DNA of 64,000 bases. Source: a bacterium (GTDB lineage Bacteria > Bacteroidota > Bacteroidia > Cytophagales > Cyclobacteriaceae). Positions 20,583-29,102 of this stretch are shown here, piece by piece; within the stretch, counting starts at the first letter, position 1, and every line of letters begins with the position of its first letter. Below the pieces are notes generated by a model, which saw only the letters and a list, made by a program, of their open reading frames with translations, was not told where the DNA came from and made no database searches. The translations under genes were made by a program, and so were the position numbers. The stretch covers positions 1 to 64,000 of the forward strand of contig JANSWY010000019.1 in NCBI GenBank assembly GCA_024743255.1. Reading direction: 5' to 3'.

Positions 20583-21554
20583 CTATCGAAGGTCGAGCAA
20601 TATTTTACCCTTACGGCCGGATTCTTGCGCGTGTATTACGGCTTTCTTTATATCATCCAGTGGATATTTGGCATCTATATCTGCTGATAATTGATTGGTA
20701 GCCAAAAGTGTTAATACTTCTTTAGTAACTTCAATTTTCTCCTCAGTTGAAAGGTTGGTCATCCATGTAGTCAACCAAAAACCCTTCACTGTCAAATTTT
20801 TAAAAATCATCAACCCATTATTCAACATCGAAGGTCTTAAGCTTAGTAAACCAAATACCAACATTGTCCCATTCTGAGCAAGACATTCAATTGCACGAGC
20901 TCCTACATCCCCTCCTACTGCATCAAATATTGCATTTACACCTTTTCCAGATATTTCTTTCACCTGATTGTGCCAACCCTTTTCACTTGTATCCACAACT
21001 GCTGCTGCACCCATATCAAGAAGCATCTGGTTGGCACTACCTTGACGAACAGTGCATATAACATTTATCCCTTTGGCCTTTGCAATTTGTAGAGCAAACT
21101 TCCCAAAAGCCGAGGCACCCGCGGTTATCATTAGCCAATCACCAGACTGTAACCCAGATTCTTTTACCATAGCATAGGCAGTATAAGGATTAACAAAAGC
21201 CTGACAGGCCACCTCATCCGGCATACCCTTAGGTTTCGGAATTACTGTTTTAGCTGGCACGACAACATATTCCTGCCACACACCTATTGCAGTAAAAATC
21301 ACCGAACTTCCTGTATCCATTGGAACTTCTTCTCCCACCTCCTCAATTACACCAGCAGCTTCAAACCCTCCAACTCCTGGAAGAGTAGGTTGAATTCCAT
21401 ACAAACCTTGCACGAACATTATATCCGAAGGATTGATATTACAGCATGAAACTTTTATAAGTACCTCTCCAGGTCCCGGTTTAGGTTTATCTATTGATAC
21501 TACTTCAAGAATATCCTCTGGCTTCCCTAAGGAAGTAAATTGAGCGGCTTTCAT
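20583..21554 (-). CDS. zinc-independent medium-chain reductase (quinone oxidoreductase / enoyl reductase-like)
   Basis: The 323 residues have a GroES-like N-terminal half (KPGPGEVLIKVSCCNINPSD) and a Rossmann half with ITAGASAFGKFALQIAKAKG. The structural zinc cysteine cluster and catalytic zinc ligands of alcohol dehydrogenases are absent, placing it with NADPH:quinone oxidoreductases and mitochondrial-type 2-enoyl thioester reductases (MECR/Etr1). It reduces an alpha,beta-unsaturated or quinone substrate using NADPH; which one cannot be decided from sequence. It is apparently monocistronic. Confidence 0.85.
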   Translation of the reverse strand: MKAAQFTSLGKPEDILEVVSIDKPKPGPGEVLIKVSCCNINPSDIMFVQGLYGIQPTLPGVGGFEAAGVIEEVGEEVPMDTGSSVIFTAIGVWQEYVVVPAKTVIPKPKGMPDEVACQAFVNPYTAYAMVKESGLQSGDWLMITAGASAFGKFALQIAKAKGINVICTVRQGSANQMLLDMGAAAVVDTSEKGWHNQVKEISGKGVNAIFDAVGGDVGARAIECLAQNGTMLVFGLLSLRPSMLNNGLMIFKNLTVKGFWLTTWMTNLSTEEKIEVTKEVLTLLATNQLSADIDAKYPLDDIKKAVIHAQESGRKGKILLDLR

Positions 21555-21772
21555 TGTATTGGGTTTTCTGTTTAGTGAGTGCCAAACTAATTAATTATTC
21601 GATATCACTCAAAAAATATTTTAGCAGAACTTACCACACTTTAGACATGGCCTCTTCTATTTAAGCCCTATTTAATATTAATTGGCCTTCAAAATGAGTA
21701 TATTTAGTAATAGGCATGGAAATTGCTAGTTATTTGGGAACACTTTTTATTAAACCATTAAACACGTCTATT

Positions 21773-22213
21773 ATGAGTACCAACCCGTTTAAAAGTTCAA
21801 TTATGCTACTTACGGCTATATTTTTCCTTGCCGTATCATGCTCAGAACCTTATGAATTACAGCAACCGGATGTTGATGTTCCGGAAATTGATGTCGTCGA
21901 AGAAGTTTACCCTGACTACTTTGTAAGAACCTACGAACCAACCATTGTTGGGGATGTCACCACTTTCTATGGTGAAATTGTTGCACAACTTGGAAGTAGT
22001 GAAATGGAATATGGGTTTATGTGGTATGACCCTGAAGACTTCACCGAAGAAGAGGGGCTAATCATTCAGGAAATAGTAGTTGGGTCCACTACTGAGCTAG
22101 CCATGTTTACTACTGAAGTAGTTGGATTGCCAAATGAAAAAGAACTAATCGTTTGCTCTTTTGTAAGAAGTAGTCAGCAAGAAACCTTCATTGGAGACGA
22201 AGTTCCGTTTTAA
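21773..22213 (+). CDS. small lipoprotein of unknown function
   Basis: The start is set at ATG 21773 (146 residues), because the signal peptide begins just after it (STNPFKSSIMLLTAIFFLAV) and ends at the lipobox AVSCSEP; an earlier ATG at 21716 would add 19 residues. The mature part is acidic (DVDVPEIDVVEEVYPDYF) and probably a small beta-sandwich with segments like YGFMWYDPEDF that recall fibronectin-like modules in Bacteroidota lipoproteins. A terminator follows immediately. Confidence 0.7.
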   Translation: MSTNPFKSSIMLLTAIFFLAVSCSEPYELQQPDVDVPEIDVVEEVYPDYFVRTYEPTIVGDVTTFYGEIVAQLGSSEMEYGFMWYDPEDFTEEEGLIIQEIVVGSTTELAMFTTEVVGLPNEKELIVCSFVRSSQQETFIGDEVPF

Positions 22214-22220
22214 AAACCTC

Positions 22221-22252
22221 AAATCCCAGTCTGTATAGATTGGGATTTTTTG
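22221..22252 (+). terminator. Rho-independent terminator after the small lipoprotein gene
   Basis: Stem AAATCCCAGTCT with AGATTGGGATTT, loop GTAT, then a T-run. It starts 8 bp after the stop codon. Confidence 0.88.
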
Positions 22253-22312
22253 TTTTCATATAACGGAATGTTAAAAAAATTAACATCTTTACAGCCGTAA
22301 CCAAATCATGAA

Positions 22313-22669
22313 ATGCTATTCAAGCCAAGCCTTACACTATTTACCATAATTCTCCTCTCTTTTGCCTGCAAATCTCAAAAGGCAAATCCAATGGAATACT
22401 CTATTATCGTTGAAATGGATCAAGGCATGTCTGTTCAAGAAATTAAATCTCTTGAGGACGTAACAATCCTCAAATTCAATAGAAGTAACCGCACATTAAA
22501 TCAATGGATAGTTCAGGTTTCCGCAACAATCAGTCAGGAAGAGCTTACAGAAAACCTCAAGAAGGAACGTCGCATTATTGATGTGCAGCCAGTTAATCAA
22601 AAACCAAATACTATAACTACAAGTACTAATGAGAAAAAAGTCAAATCCAAACCAACCAAAAACGACTAG
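22313..22669 (+). CDS. small lipoprotein, possible inhibitor-I9-like fold
   Basis: The 118 residues begin with a signal and lipobox (IILLSFACKSQ). The mature part has the pattern strand (YSIIVEMDQGMS) - helix - strand (VTILKFNRSNRTLNQWIVQVS) - helix (EELTENLKKERRIIDVQPV), a ferredoxin-like arrangement like peptidase-inhibitor-I9 prodomains; this fold guess is weak. The C-terminus is Lys/Asn/Thr-rich. It lies 16 bp upstream of the large secreted protein gene and is probably cotranscribed with it, so the two products may work together. Confidence 0.65.
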   Translation: MLFKPSLTLFTIILLSFACKSQKANPMEYSIIVEMDQGMSVQEIKSLEDVTILKFNRSNRTLNQWIVQVSATISQEELTENLKKERRIIDVQPVNQKPNTITTSTNEKKVKSKPTKND

Positions 22670-22685
22670 TGATCGAAGGATAGTC

Positions 22686-25600
22686 ATGAGGATACTTGTC
22701 CTATGCCTGATCACTATTGTTTTAAACAACCAGTCTTTTGCTCAGAAACGTAAGAAAGTTGAGGATTTCAACGTATCAGTAACACATGCCGAACTGCTTG
22801 GTAAAACCAAACCAGTTAGAGATCTTGTAAGAGTTGCTACCACTTCTCAAGAGAAAAAGGCCCAGATTAAAAGAAATAAGAAAGTTCCAGATAACTTCCT
22901 GGGAAGAGGAACAAGTAAAGTAAAATACCCTGAGAAAGAGCATCAGGGCATTGACCCATTGTGGCAGAAAGGAAAAAGCAGATCAGCTAGTAGACCTGCC
23001 GAATCAGTTGTCAATATTGATGGTTTATCAAATAGTTTTGGTTCACCCCATGACCCTACAGGTGAAATAGGTCATAACTATTACGTTCAATCTATTAATC
23101 AAACTGTAGTAGGAGTATATGATAAGGAGGGTAATTTAGTTGAAGAATTCGCCATGAATACGTTATGGTCCGGGCTTGGTGTTTCTTCGCTTGGAGATCC
23201 AATCATTCTATATGATCAAGAAGTTAAAAGATGGGTGATTACGGAATTTGCAAACCCTGCAGAATTGCTTATTGCAGTTTCTGACACTGATGATCCACTA
23301 GGAACTTATAATGCTTATAGATATACTACTCCAAATTTCCCTGATTATCCAAAATATGGTATTTGGTCCAACTCCTATGTTGTTACAACCAACGAACAGG
23401 GACCTGGAGCGTTACACCAATATTTCATTGATAGAGAATCAATGTTGAATGGAGATGCTGATGTGACAATACAAAGAATAGAATTGGATGGAGCAAGTAC
23501 TGAGGCAGGGTTCTATGTCACAACTCCGGCGGATTGGACTGGCGACACTCCTCCTGTAGAAGACTTACCGATTGTTATGAGACTTAATGACTCCTCATGG
23601 GGTGATATAGATGATGATGCAATAGAGGTCTATGAATTTGATATTGATTATGCTGATGAGAATAACACTCAAATATTCAATACTACAATCACAACAACTC
23701 CATATGATGCCAACCCATGTGCTGCAGAAGTTTCTGGAACATTCGCATGTATTCCGCAATTAGATGGACAAGGAATTGATGGTATTCCAGAGGTTATTAT
23801 GAATGTCCCGATTTACAGAAACTTTGGAACTCATGAAGCAATGGTACTTAATTTCATCACTGACGTAACTGACGGAGACAATTTGGCTGGAATAAGATGG
23901 GTTGAATTGAGAAGAAGTGGGGGCGACTGGGAGTTATATCAAGAAGGAACTTTCGCTCCTGATGACGGGCTACATCGATTCATGGGTTCTATCGCTCTTG
24001 ATGGTAATGGTAATATAGGATTAAGCTACAATGTTAGTAGTGAAACTACATATGCTGGCATTAGATTTACAGGTAGAATGGCATCAGATCCTCTTGGGGA
24101 AATGACAGTTGACGAAGTAATCATTGTAGAAGGAACTAACCCAATCAATACATTTAGATTTGGTGATTATGCACATATGACCGTTGACCCATCTGACGAA
24201 CAAACTTTTTGGTATACCTCAGAATATGCTGGAAACGGATCAGACAATTCGCTTACCAGAATACATGCTTTTAAATTACAACAAGACACCATTGATGTTG
24301 GTGTTGCTGCAATTACTTCTCCAGAATCTTCAAGCGGGCTTACAGATGCCGAGACGGTGACTGTGGAGTTCCAGAACTTTGGACTGGATCCAGTAACGGC
24401 ATTTGAGGTTGGTTTAATTTATGAGGGTGCAGTCTTAGAAACTTTTGATTACTCAGGCAATTTGGATTCTGACGAAACCTTTACGCATACATTTAGCACT
24501 GCTATAGATATGTCGGAACTTGGAGATTATGAATTAACAGCATATTCAAATCTAACAGATGATGAAAATGAGCGAAATGACACATTACAGGTAACAATCA
24601 CTAATTATCCAGATCTGGATGCTGTGTTGCTAAATCTTGAAAACTCAGATTTCACATGTGATGCAACTTCATCAATCTCATTTGATATATCAAATAATGG
24701 TTTTGCTACATTGACATCTGCTACTATTGAAGTTTCAGTAAATGGAAATGTTATAGAAACGCTCAATTGGACTGGTTCTTTGGAATTAAATCAAACTGAA
24801 GAAGTTGAAACTACACTTTCTGGACTTACTACAGGAATTAATACAATTAGTGTAACAGTGTCATCACCAAACGGCGGATCAGATGAAGACACTAGTAACA
24901 ACACGGTAACAGGAGAAATAGATTTTATTGACGATCTGGAAGAATACACAGTAAGTATACTTACAGATGATTATCCAGGAGAAATCACTTGGGTAGTTGA
25001 GGACTATGATACCGAAGAATTAATCGCCAGTGGTGGCCCTTATCCATTAATCAGCACATTGTATGAAACTACATTTTGCGTTCCGTCCAATGCTTGCCTT
25101 GTATTCGAAATATTTGATTCGGCAGGTGATGGTATCTGTTGTGCCTATGGTGAAGGAGCTTATGAAATTACAAATTCAAGTGGTGAGGTTGTAGCCTCAG
25201 GTGCGGAATATGGAGGTTCAGAATCTCATTTAATATGCGTGCAGGAGTTTGACCTTGATGCTGCAGTAGAAATATATGTGGAAGATGAAACCTGCTTGAA
25301 TACAACTGTAGTTGAGGTAGAAATAACCAACCTTGGTAATGATGTATTAACAGAAGTTGGAGTCAATATTGAGTCTAATGGTAATGCGGCTGGATCCTCG
25401 ACATGGACAGGAAGTTTAGCGCTTTTTGAAAGCGATATGATAGAAGTTGAAATTGACATTACCAGTGGAGAAAATAATATTGTGGCAACTTTAACGAACC
25501 CCAACGGAGGAACTGATGGAGATGCAAGTAACAACGAGGCATCAGGGACCATTACATATGATGATACTCAAAATGAATTCACGCTGGAAATTGTAACTGA

Positions 25601-26393
25601 TAATTCCCCAGGTGATATTACTTGGGAAGTAACTGAGCTGGGAACCTCAAATGTTGTTGCTTCTGGTGGTCCATATGTGGTTAATGCTACAAAAATTGAG
25701 TCAATGTGTCTTGATATCTCTACTTGCTACACTTTAACATTTTATGATGCCAGCGGAGATGGTATTTGCTGTGGGTCCGGAAATGGCTCTTACGAATTGT
25801 CTGACCCTACTGGCCAGGTTGTAATTGCCAGCGATGGAGAATATGGCAGTCAGGAATCAAATGATTTCTGTGGGGAATCATGCATGTTAACAGCAGATAT
25901 TGAAGTAACACATGCAACTTCTACGAATGACAATGGTGTGATCATGATAACTGCATCTGGAGGAGTGCAGCCATATGCATACAGTATAGATGGAGGAACT
26001 TCCTTCCAAAGCTCCAACATATTTGACGGTTTAGAATCTGGTGAATATGATGTGATAGTTGAAGAAGATGGTGTATGTACTCACTCCGAAACCGTGATTG
26101 TGGATATGGTTACCAGTGCAAATGGTTGGGTAGATGGATCATTAATTGAAATAGCTCCAAATCCAAGTAACGGTGTTTTCCAATTAAGCGTGACTAATCA
26201 TTCCATTGATAAGTATTTCTTGACGGTGCAGATTGTTGACATGAATGGCAGATTAATTCAGGAAAGAAGAATTGGTAAATACGATGATAAATTCACTGGG
26301 CAAATCTCATTGTATGATTATCCTGATGGAATTTACTTCTTACGATTTGTAAGCAAGGATATTCAAACCATTACAAGAATATTAAAGCAATAG
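22686..26393 (+). CDS. large secreted multidomain protein with CARDB-like repeats and type IX sorting domain
   Basis: The start is set at ATG 22686, giving a 1235-residue protein with a clean signal peptide (RILVLCLITIVLNNQSFAQ). An N-terminal region of about 500 residues (NIDGLSNSFGSPHDPTGEIG onward) looks like a beta-propeller or lectin-like surface domain. Next come CARDB-like Ig modules (VAAITSPESSSGLTDAETV; VEIYVEDETCLNTTVVEVEI) alternating with two copies of a Cys-containing module marked GDGICC (DSAGDGICCAYGEG and DASGDGICCGSGNG). A SprB-like module (GGVQPYAYSIDGGTSFQ) precedes the C-terminal sorting domain (IEIAPNPSNGVFQLSV ... DGIYFLRFVSKDIQTITRILK). Such C-termini direct export by the type IX system and cell-surface attachment or release. 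Substrate or partner unknown. Confidence 0.88.
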   Translation: MRILVLCLITIVLNNQSFAQKRKKVEDFNVSVTHAELLGKTKPVRDLVRVATTSQEKKAQIKRNKKVPDNFLGRGTSKVKYPEKEHQGIDPLWQKGKSRSASRPAESVVNIDGLSNSFGSPHDPTGEIGHNYYVQSINQTVVGVYDKEGNLVEEFAMNTLWSGLGVSSLGDPIILYDQEVKRWVITEFANPAELLIAVSDTDDPLGTYNAYRYTTPNFPDYPKYGIWSNSYVVTTNEQGPGALHQYFIDRESMLNGDADVTIQRIELDGASTEAGFYVTTPADWTGDTPPVEDLPIVMRLNDSSWGDIDDDAIEVYEFDIDYADENNTQIFNTTITTTPYDANPCAAEVSGTFACIPQLDGQGIDGIPEVIMNVPIYRNFGTHEAMVLNFITDVTDGDNLAGIRWVELRRSGGDWELYQEGTFAPDDGLHRFMGSIALDGNGNIGLSYNVSSETTYAGIRFTGRMASDPLGEMTVDEVIIVEGTNPINTFRFGDYAHMTVDPSDEQTFWYTSEYAGNGSDNSLTRIHAFKLQQDTIDVGVAAITSPESSSGLTDAETVTVEFQNFGLDPVTAFEVGLIYEGAVLETFDYSGNLDSDETFTHTFSTAIDMSELGDYELTAYSNLTDDENERNDTLQVTITNYPDLDAVLLNLENSDFTCDATSSISFDISNNGFATLTSATIEVSVNGNVIETLNWTGSLELNQTEEVETTLSGLTTGINTISVTVSSPNGGSDEDTSNNTVTGEIDFIDDLEEYTVSILTDDYPGEITWVVEDYDTEELIASGGPYPLISTLYETTFCVPSNACLVFEIFDSAGDGICCAYGEGAYEITNSSGEVVASGAEYGGSESHLICVQEFDLDAAVEIYVEDETCLNTTVVEVEITNLGNDVLTEVGVNIESNGNAAGSSTWTGSLALFESDMIEVEIDITSGENNIVATLTNPNGGTDGDASNNEASGTITYDDTQNEFTLEIVTDNSPGDITWEVTELGTSNVVASGGPYVVNATKIESMCLDISTCYTLTFYDASGDGICCGSGNGSYELSDPTGQVVIASDGEYGSQESNDFCGESCMLTADIEVTHATSTNDNGVIMITASGGVQPYAYSIDGGTSFQSSNIFDGLESGEYDVIVEEDGVCTHSETVIVDMVTSANGWVDGSLIEIAPNPSNGVFQLSVTNHSIDKYFLTVQIVDMNGRLIQERRIGKYDDKFTGQISLYDYPDGIYFLRFVSKDIQTITRILKQ

Positions 26394-26413
26394 TACCAAA
26401 ATAATCAACAACA

Positions 26414-26446
26414 AAAGGCGCAGTATCTCTACTGCGCCTTTTTTTA
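26414..26446 (+). terminator. Rho-independent terminator after the large secreted protein gene
   Basis: A perfect 12-bp stem (AAAGGCGCAGTA with TACTGCGCCTTT), loop TCTC, then T-run. Confidence 0.93.
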
Positions 26447-26540
26447 TAACTGTTTTCATCAACTTGGTTTACAGATTGTAATTAAATGACTTCATGCAAG
26501 AAGTTAAAATTATGGCAGTAGACAGTAGGTGAACACAAAT

Positions 26541-26574
26541 AAAAAAGGCTCTTGAGTTAACCCCAAGAGCCTTT
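26541..26574 (-). terminator. Rho-independent terminator after lpdA
   Basis: Read on the minus strand: stem AAAGGCTCTTG with CAAGAGCCTTT followed by a run of T. It lies about 21 bp after the lpdA stop. Confidence 0.9.
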
Positions 26575-26594
26575 ACAATTTTATGCATTAACCA

Positions 26595-27992
26595 TTATAG
26601 GTGAATAACCTCATCATATGCAGCTGCAGTTGCTTCCATCACCGCCTCAGACATTGTTGGGTGAGGGTGAACCGCTTTAAGAATTTCGTGACCAGTAGTC
26701 TCAAGTTTTCTTGCAGCAACAGCTTCAGCAATCATCTCAGTTACATTTGCTCCAATCATGTGACATCCAAGCCACTCTCCATACTTAGCGTCAAATATAA
26801 CTTTTACAAATCCGTCACTAGCACCAGCAGCTTTTGCTTTACCAGATGCTGAGAATGGGAACTTACCAACTTTGATATCATATCCAGCTTCCTTAGCTGC
26901 TTTCTCTGTGTATCCAACAGAAGCAATCTCCGGAGAGCAGTAAGTACAACCTGGTATATTGTTATAATCCAATGGCTCAGGATTGTGTCCTGCCATTTTT
27001 TCTACACATATAATTCCTTCAGCTGAAGCAACGTGTGCTAATGCCGGACCATGTACAATATCTCCGATTGCATAAACACCGTCAACATTAGTTTTGTAGA
27101 AGTCATCAACTAACACTTTACCTCTTTCAGTCTTTACACCTGTAGCTTCTAATCCTAGATTTTCAAGATTAGTACTGATTCCAACTGCTGAAAGAACAAC
27201 ATCACAATCGATGATTTCTTCTCCCTTCTTAGTCTTAACAGTTACTTTACATCCTTTGCCCTTTGTATCAACTTTAGTAACCTCTGAGTTTGTCATGATT
27301 TTCACACCAGACTTCTTAAGAGTTCTCTCAAGTTGCTTACTTACGTCTTCATCTTCCAAAGGAACGATATTTGGCAAGTACTCAACTACAGTTACTTCAG
27401 TACCAATTGTATGATAGAAATATGCGAACTCAACTCCAATAGCTCCAGAACCTACAACAACCATTTTCTTAGGCTGTTTGTCCATAACCATTGCTTGTCT
27501 GTAACCTATGATCTTCTTACCATCTATCGGCATAGTTGGTAATTCTCTGGATCTACCACCGGTTGCAAGAATAATTCCATTCTTTGCAGTGTAATCCGTT
27601 TTCTTACCATCCTCACCAGTAACTTCAATTGTTTTATTCTTCTTTAGAACACCAGTTCCAGCCAGGATATCTATTTTATTCTTTTTGAAAAGGAACTGAA
27701 TTCCTTTACTCATACCGTTTGCTACCTCTCTACTTCGGTTGATCATACCACCAAAGTTTGCAGAGAATCCCTTTACATCAACACCATAGTCTTTGGAATG
27801 ATTAACATAATCAAATACCTGAGCACTTTTCAACAATGCTTTCGTTGGTATACATCCCCAATTCAGACAAATTCCGCCTAATTCAGCTTTTTCCACCACA
27901 CCTACTTTCATACCTAATTGAGAAGCTCGGATAGCAGCTACGTATCCTCCAGGTCCACTTCCTACTACTATAAGATCATATGTTGTTGCCAT
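26595..27992 (-). CDS. lpdA: dihydrolipoyl dehydrogenase
   Basis: The 465 residues form a complete pyridine-nucleotide disulfide oxidoreductase: FAD motif VGSGPGGYVAAIRA, redox-active disulfide in GGICLNWGCIPTKALL (Cys-x4-Cys), NAD-binding VVVGSGAIGVEFAYFY, second FAD motif VYAIGDIVHGPALAHVA, and C-terminal HPHPTMSEAV with the catalytic His-Glu pair supplied across the dimer. It is the E3 component that reoxidises dihydrolipoamide in pyruvate, 2-oxoglutarate or branched-chain dehydrogenase complexes and the glycine cleavage system. No E1 or E2 gene is adjacent, so it may serve several complexes. Confidence 0.97.
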   Translation of the reverse strand: MATTYDLIVVGSGPGGYVAAIRASQLGMKVGVVEKAELGGICLNWGCIPTKALLKSAQVFDYVNHSKDYGVDVKGFSANFGGMINRSREVANGMSKGIQFLFKKNKIDILAGTGVLKKNKTIEVTGEDGKKTDYTAKNGIILATGGRSRELPTMPIDGKKIIGYRQAMVMDKQPKKMVVVGSGAIGVEFAYFYHTIGTEVTVVEYLPNIVPLEDEDVSKQLERTLKKSGVKIMTNSEVTKVDTKGKGCKVTVKTKKGEEIIDCDVVLSAVGISTNLENLGLEATGVKTERGKVLVDDFYKTNVDGVYAIGDIVHGPALAHVASAEGIICVEKMAGHNPEPLDYNNIPGCTYCSPEIASVGYTEKAAKEAGYDIKVGKFPFSASGKAKAAGASDGFVKVIFDAKYGEWLGCHMIGANVTEMIAEAVAARKLETTGHEILKAVHPHPTMSEAVMEATAAAYDEVIHL

Positions 27993-28240
27993 ATCGTATG
28001 TGTCTTTTTAAATTTTTCCGCAAGATAGTGAACAAGGTCAACTAATTCTAGCCACTCTTCATAATTCCAGACTAATCACGCACAAATTATCTTCTGAAAT
28101 CACATATTTTCAGTTCCAAATCAATGTCATTCTTAATTCATTCATGTTTCAGAGCAAATATTCTTATCTTCGAGCCTAATTTCATGAAAGCCAATTTATT
28201 TGGACTTTCTCATTGACACAAATTGAAAACTGATTTTAAA

Positions 28241-28987
28241 ATGAAACTTTTAGAAGGAAAAACTGCCCTTGTAACAGGTGCTTCAAAAGGTATCGGAAGA
28301 GCTATTGCTTTGACGTATGCAGACCAGGGTGCAAATGTTGCATTTACTTACTTATCAAGTGTTGAAAAAGGTCAGGCATTGGAAGAGGAGTTGACCGCAA
28401 AAGGTGTAAAAGCAAAAGGATTCAGATCTGATGCTTCTAAATACGATGCTGCTCAGGAATTAATTGATGGAGTAGTGAAAGAATTTGGAGGACTAGATAT
28501 CCTTGTTAACAACGCAGGTATCACTCAAGACAATTTGCTGATGAGAATGACTGAGGAAATGTGGGACAGAGTAATGGAGGTGAACTTAAAATCATGCTTC
28601 AATACGGTGAAAGCTTCTTGCAGAACGTTTATGAAGCAAAAAGGTGGTTCTATTATCAACATCACTTCTGTGGTTGGTATCAAAGGAAATGCAGGACAAG
28701 GTAACTATGCTGCTTCTAAAGCTGGAATCATTGGATTTACAAAATCTATTGCGCTTGAACTTGGATCAAGAAACATCCGATCAAACGCAGTTGCTCCAGG
28801 TTTCATTGAGACTGAAATGACTGATCAATTAGATGAAAAAACTGTCCAGGGATGGAGAGATGCTATTCCTTTAAAGAGAGGTGGTCAGCCAGAAGATGTT
28901 GCAAATGCATGCGTTTATCTTGGTTCAGATATGTCTACTTACGTTTCTGGACAAGTAATCCAGGTTGACGGAGGAATGTTAACATAA
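28241..28987 (+). CDS. fabG: 3-oxoacyl-[acyl-carrier-protein] reductase
   Basis: ATG 28241 gives 248 residues, the normal FabG length; an in-frame TTG 18 bp upstream adds six atypical residues. Short-chain dehydrogenase landmarks: cofactor motif TGASKGIGRAIA, NNAGIT, the active-site Ser in NITSVVG and the Tyr-x3-Lys pair in GNYAASKAG, plus the C-terminal GQVIQVDGGM common in FabG. The enzyme makes the NADPH-dependent ketoacyl-ACP reduction in fatty acid elongation. It stands alone rather than in a fab cluster. Confidence 0.95.
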   Translation: MKLLEGKTALVTGASKGIGRAIALTYADQGANVAFTYLSSVEKGQALEEELTAKGVKAKGFRSDASKYDAAQELIDGVVKEFGGLDILVNNAGITQDNLLMRMTEEMWDRVMEVNLKSCFNTVKASCRTFMKQKGGSIINITSVVGIKGNAGQGNYAASKAGIIGFTKSIALELGSRNIRSNAVAPGFIETEMTDQLDEKTVQGWRDAIPLKRGGQPEDVANACVYLGSDMSTYVSGQVIQVDGGMLT

Positions 28988-29064
28988 AATACGATTTGAA
29001 AAACTTATGTTTTGTTTCCATTTAGGAGATAAACATATATATTTCGATAAAACATCTAAAATTA

Positions 29065-29097
29065 AAAATTGCCGTTAGATTGATGACGGCATTTTTA
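29065..29097 (+). terminator. probable terminator after fabG
   Basis: Stem TGCCGT with ACGGCA around a 10-base loop, flanked by A-rich and T-rich tracts that extend the pairing, ending in ATTTTTATTT. Confidence 0.65.
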
Positions 29098-29102
29098 TTT
29101 AT

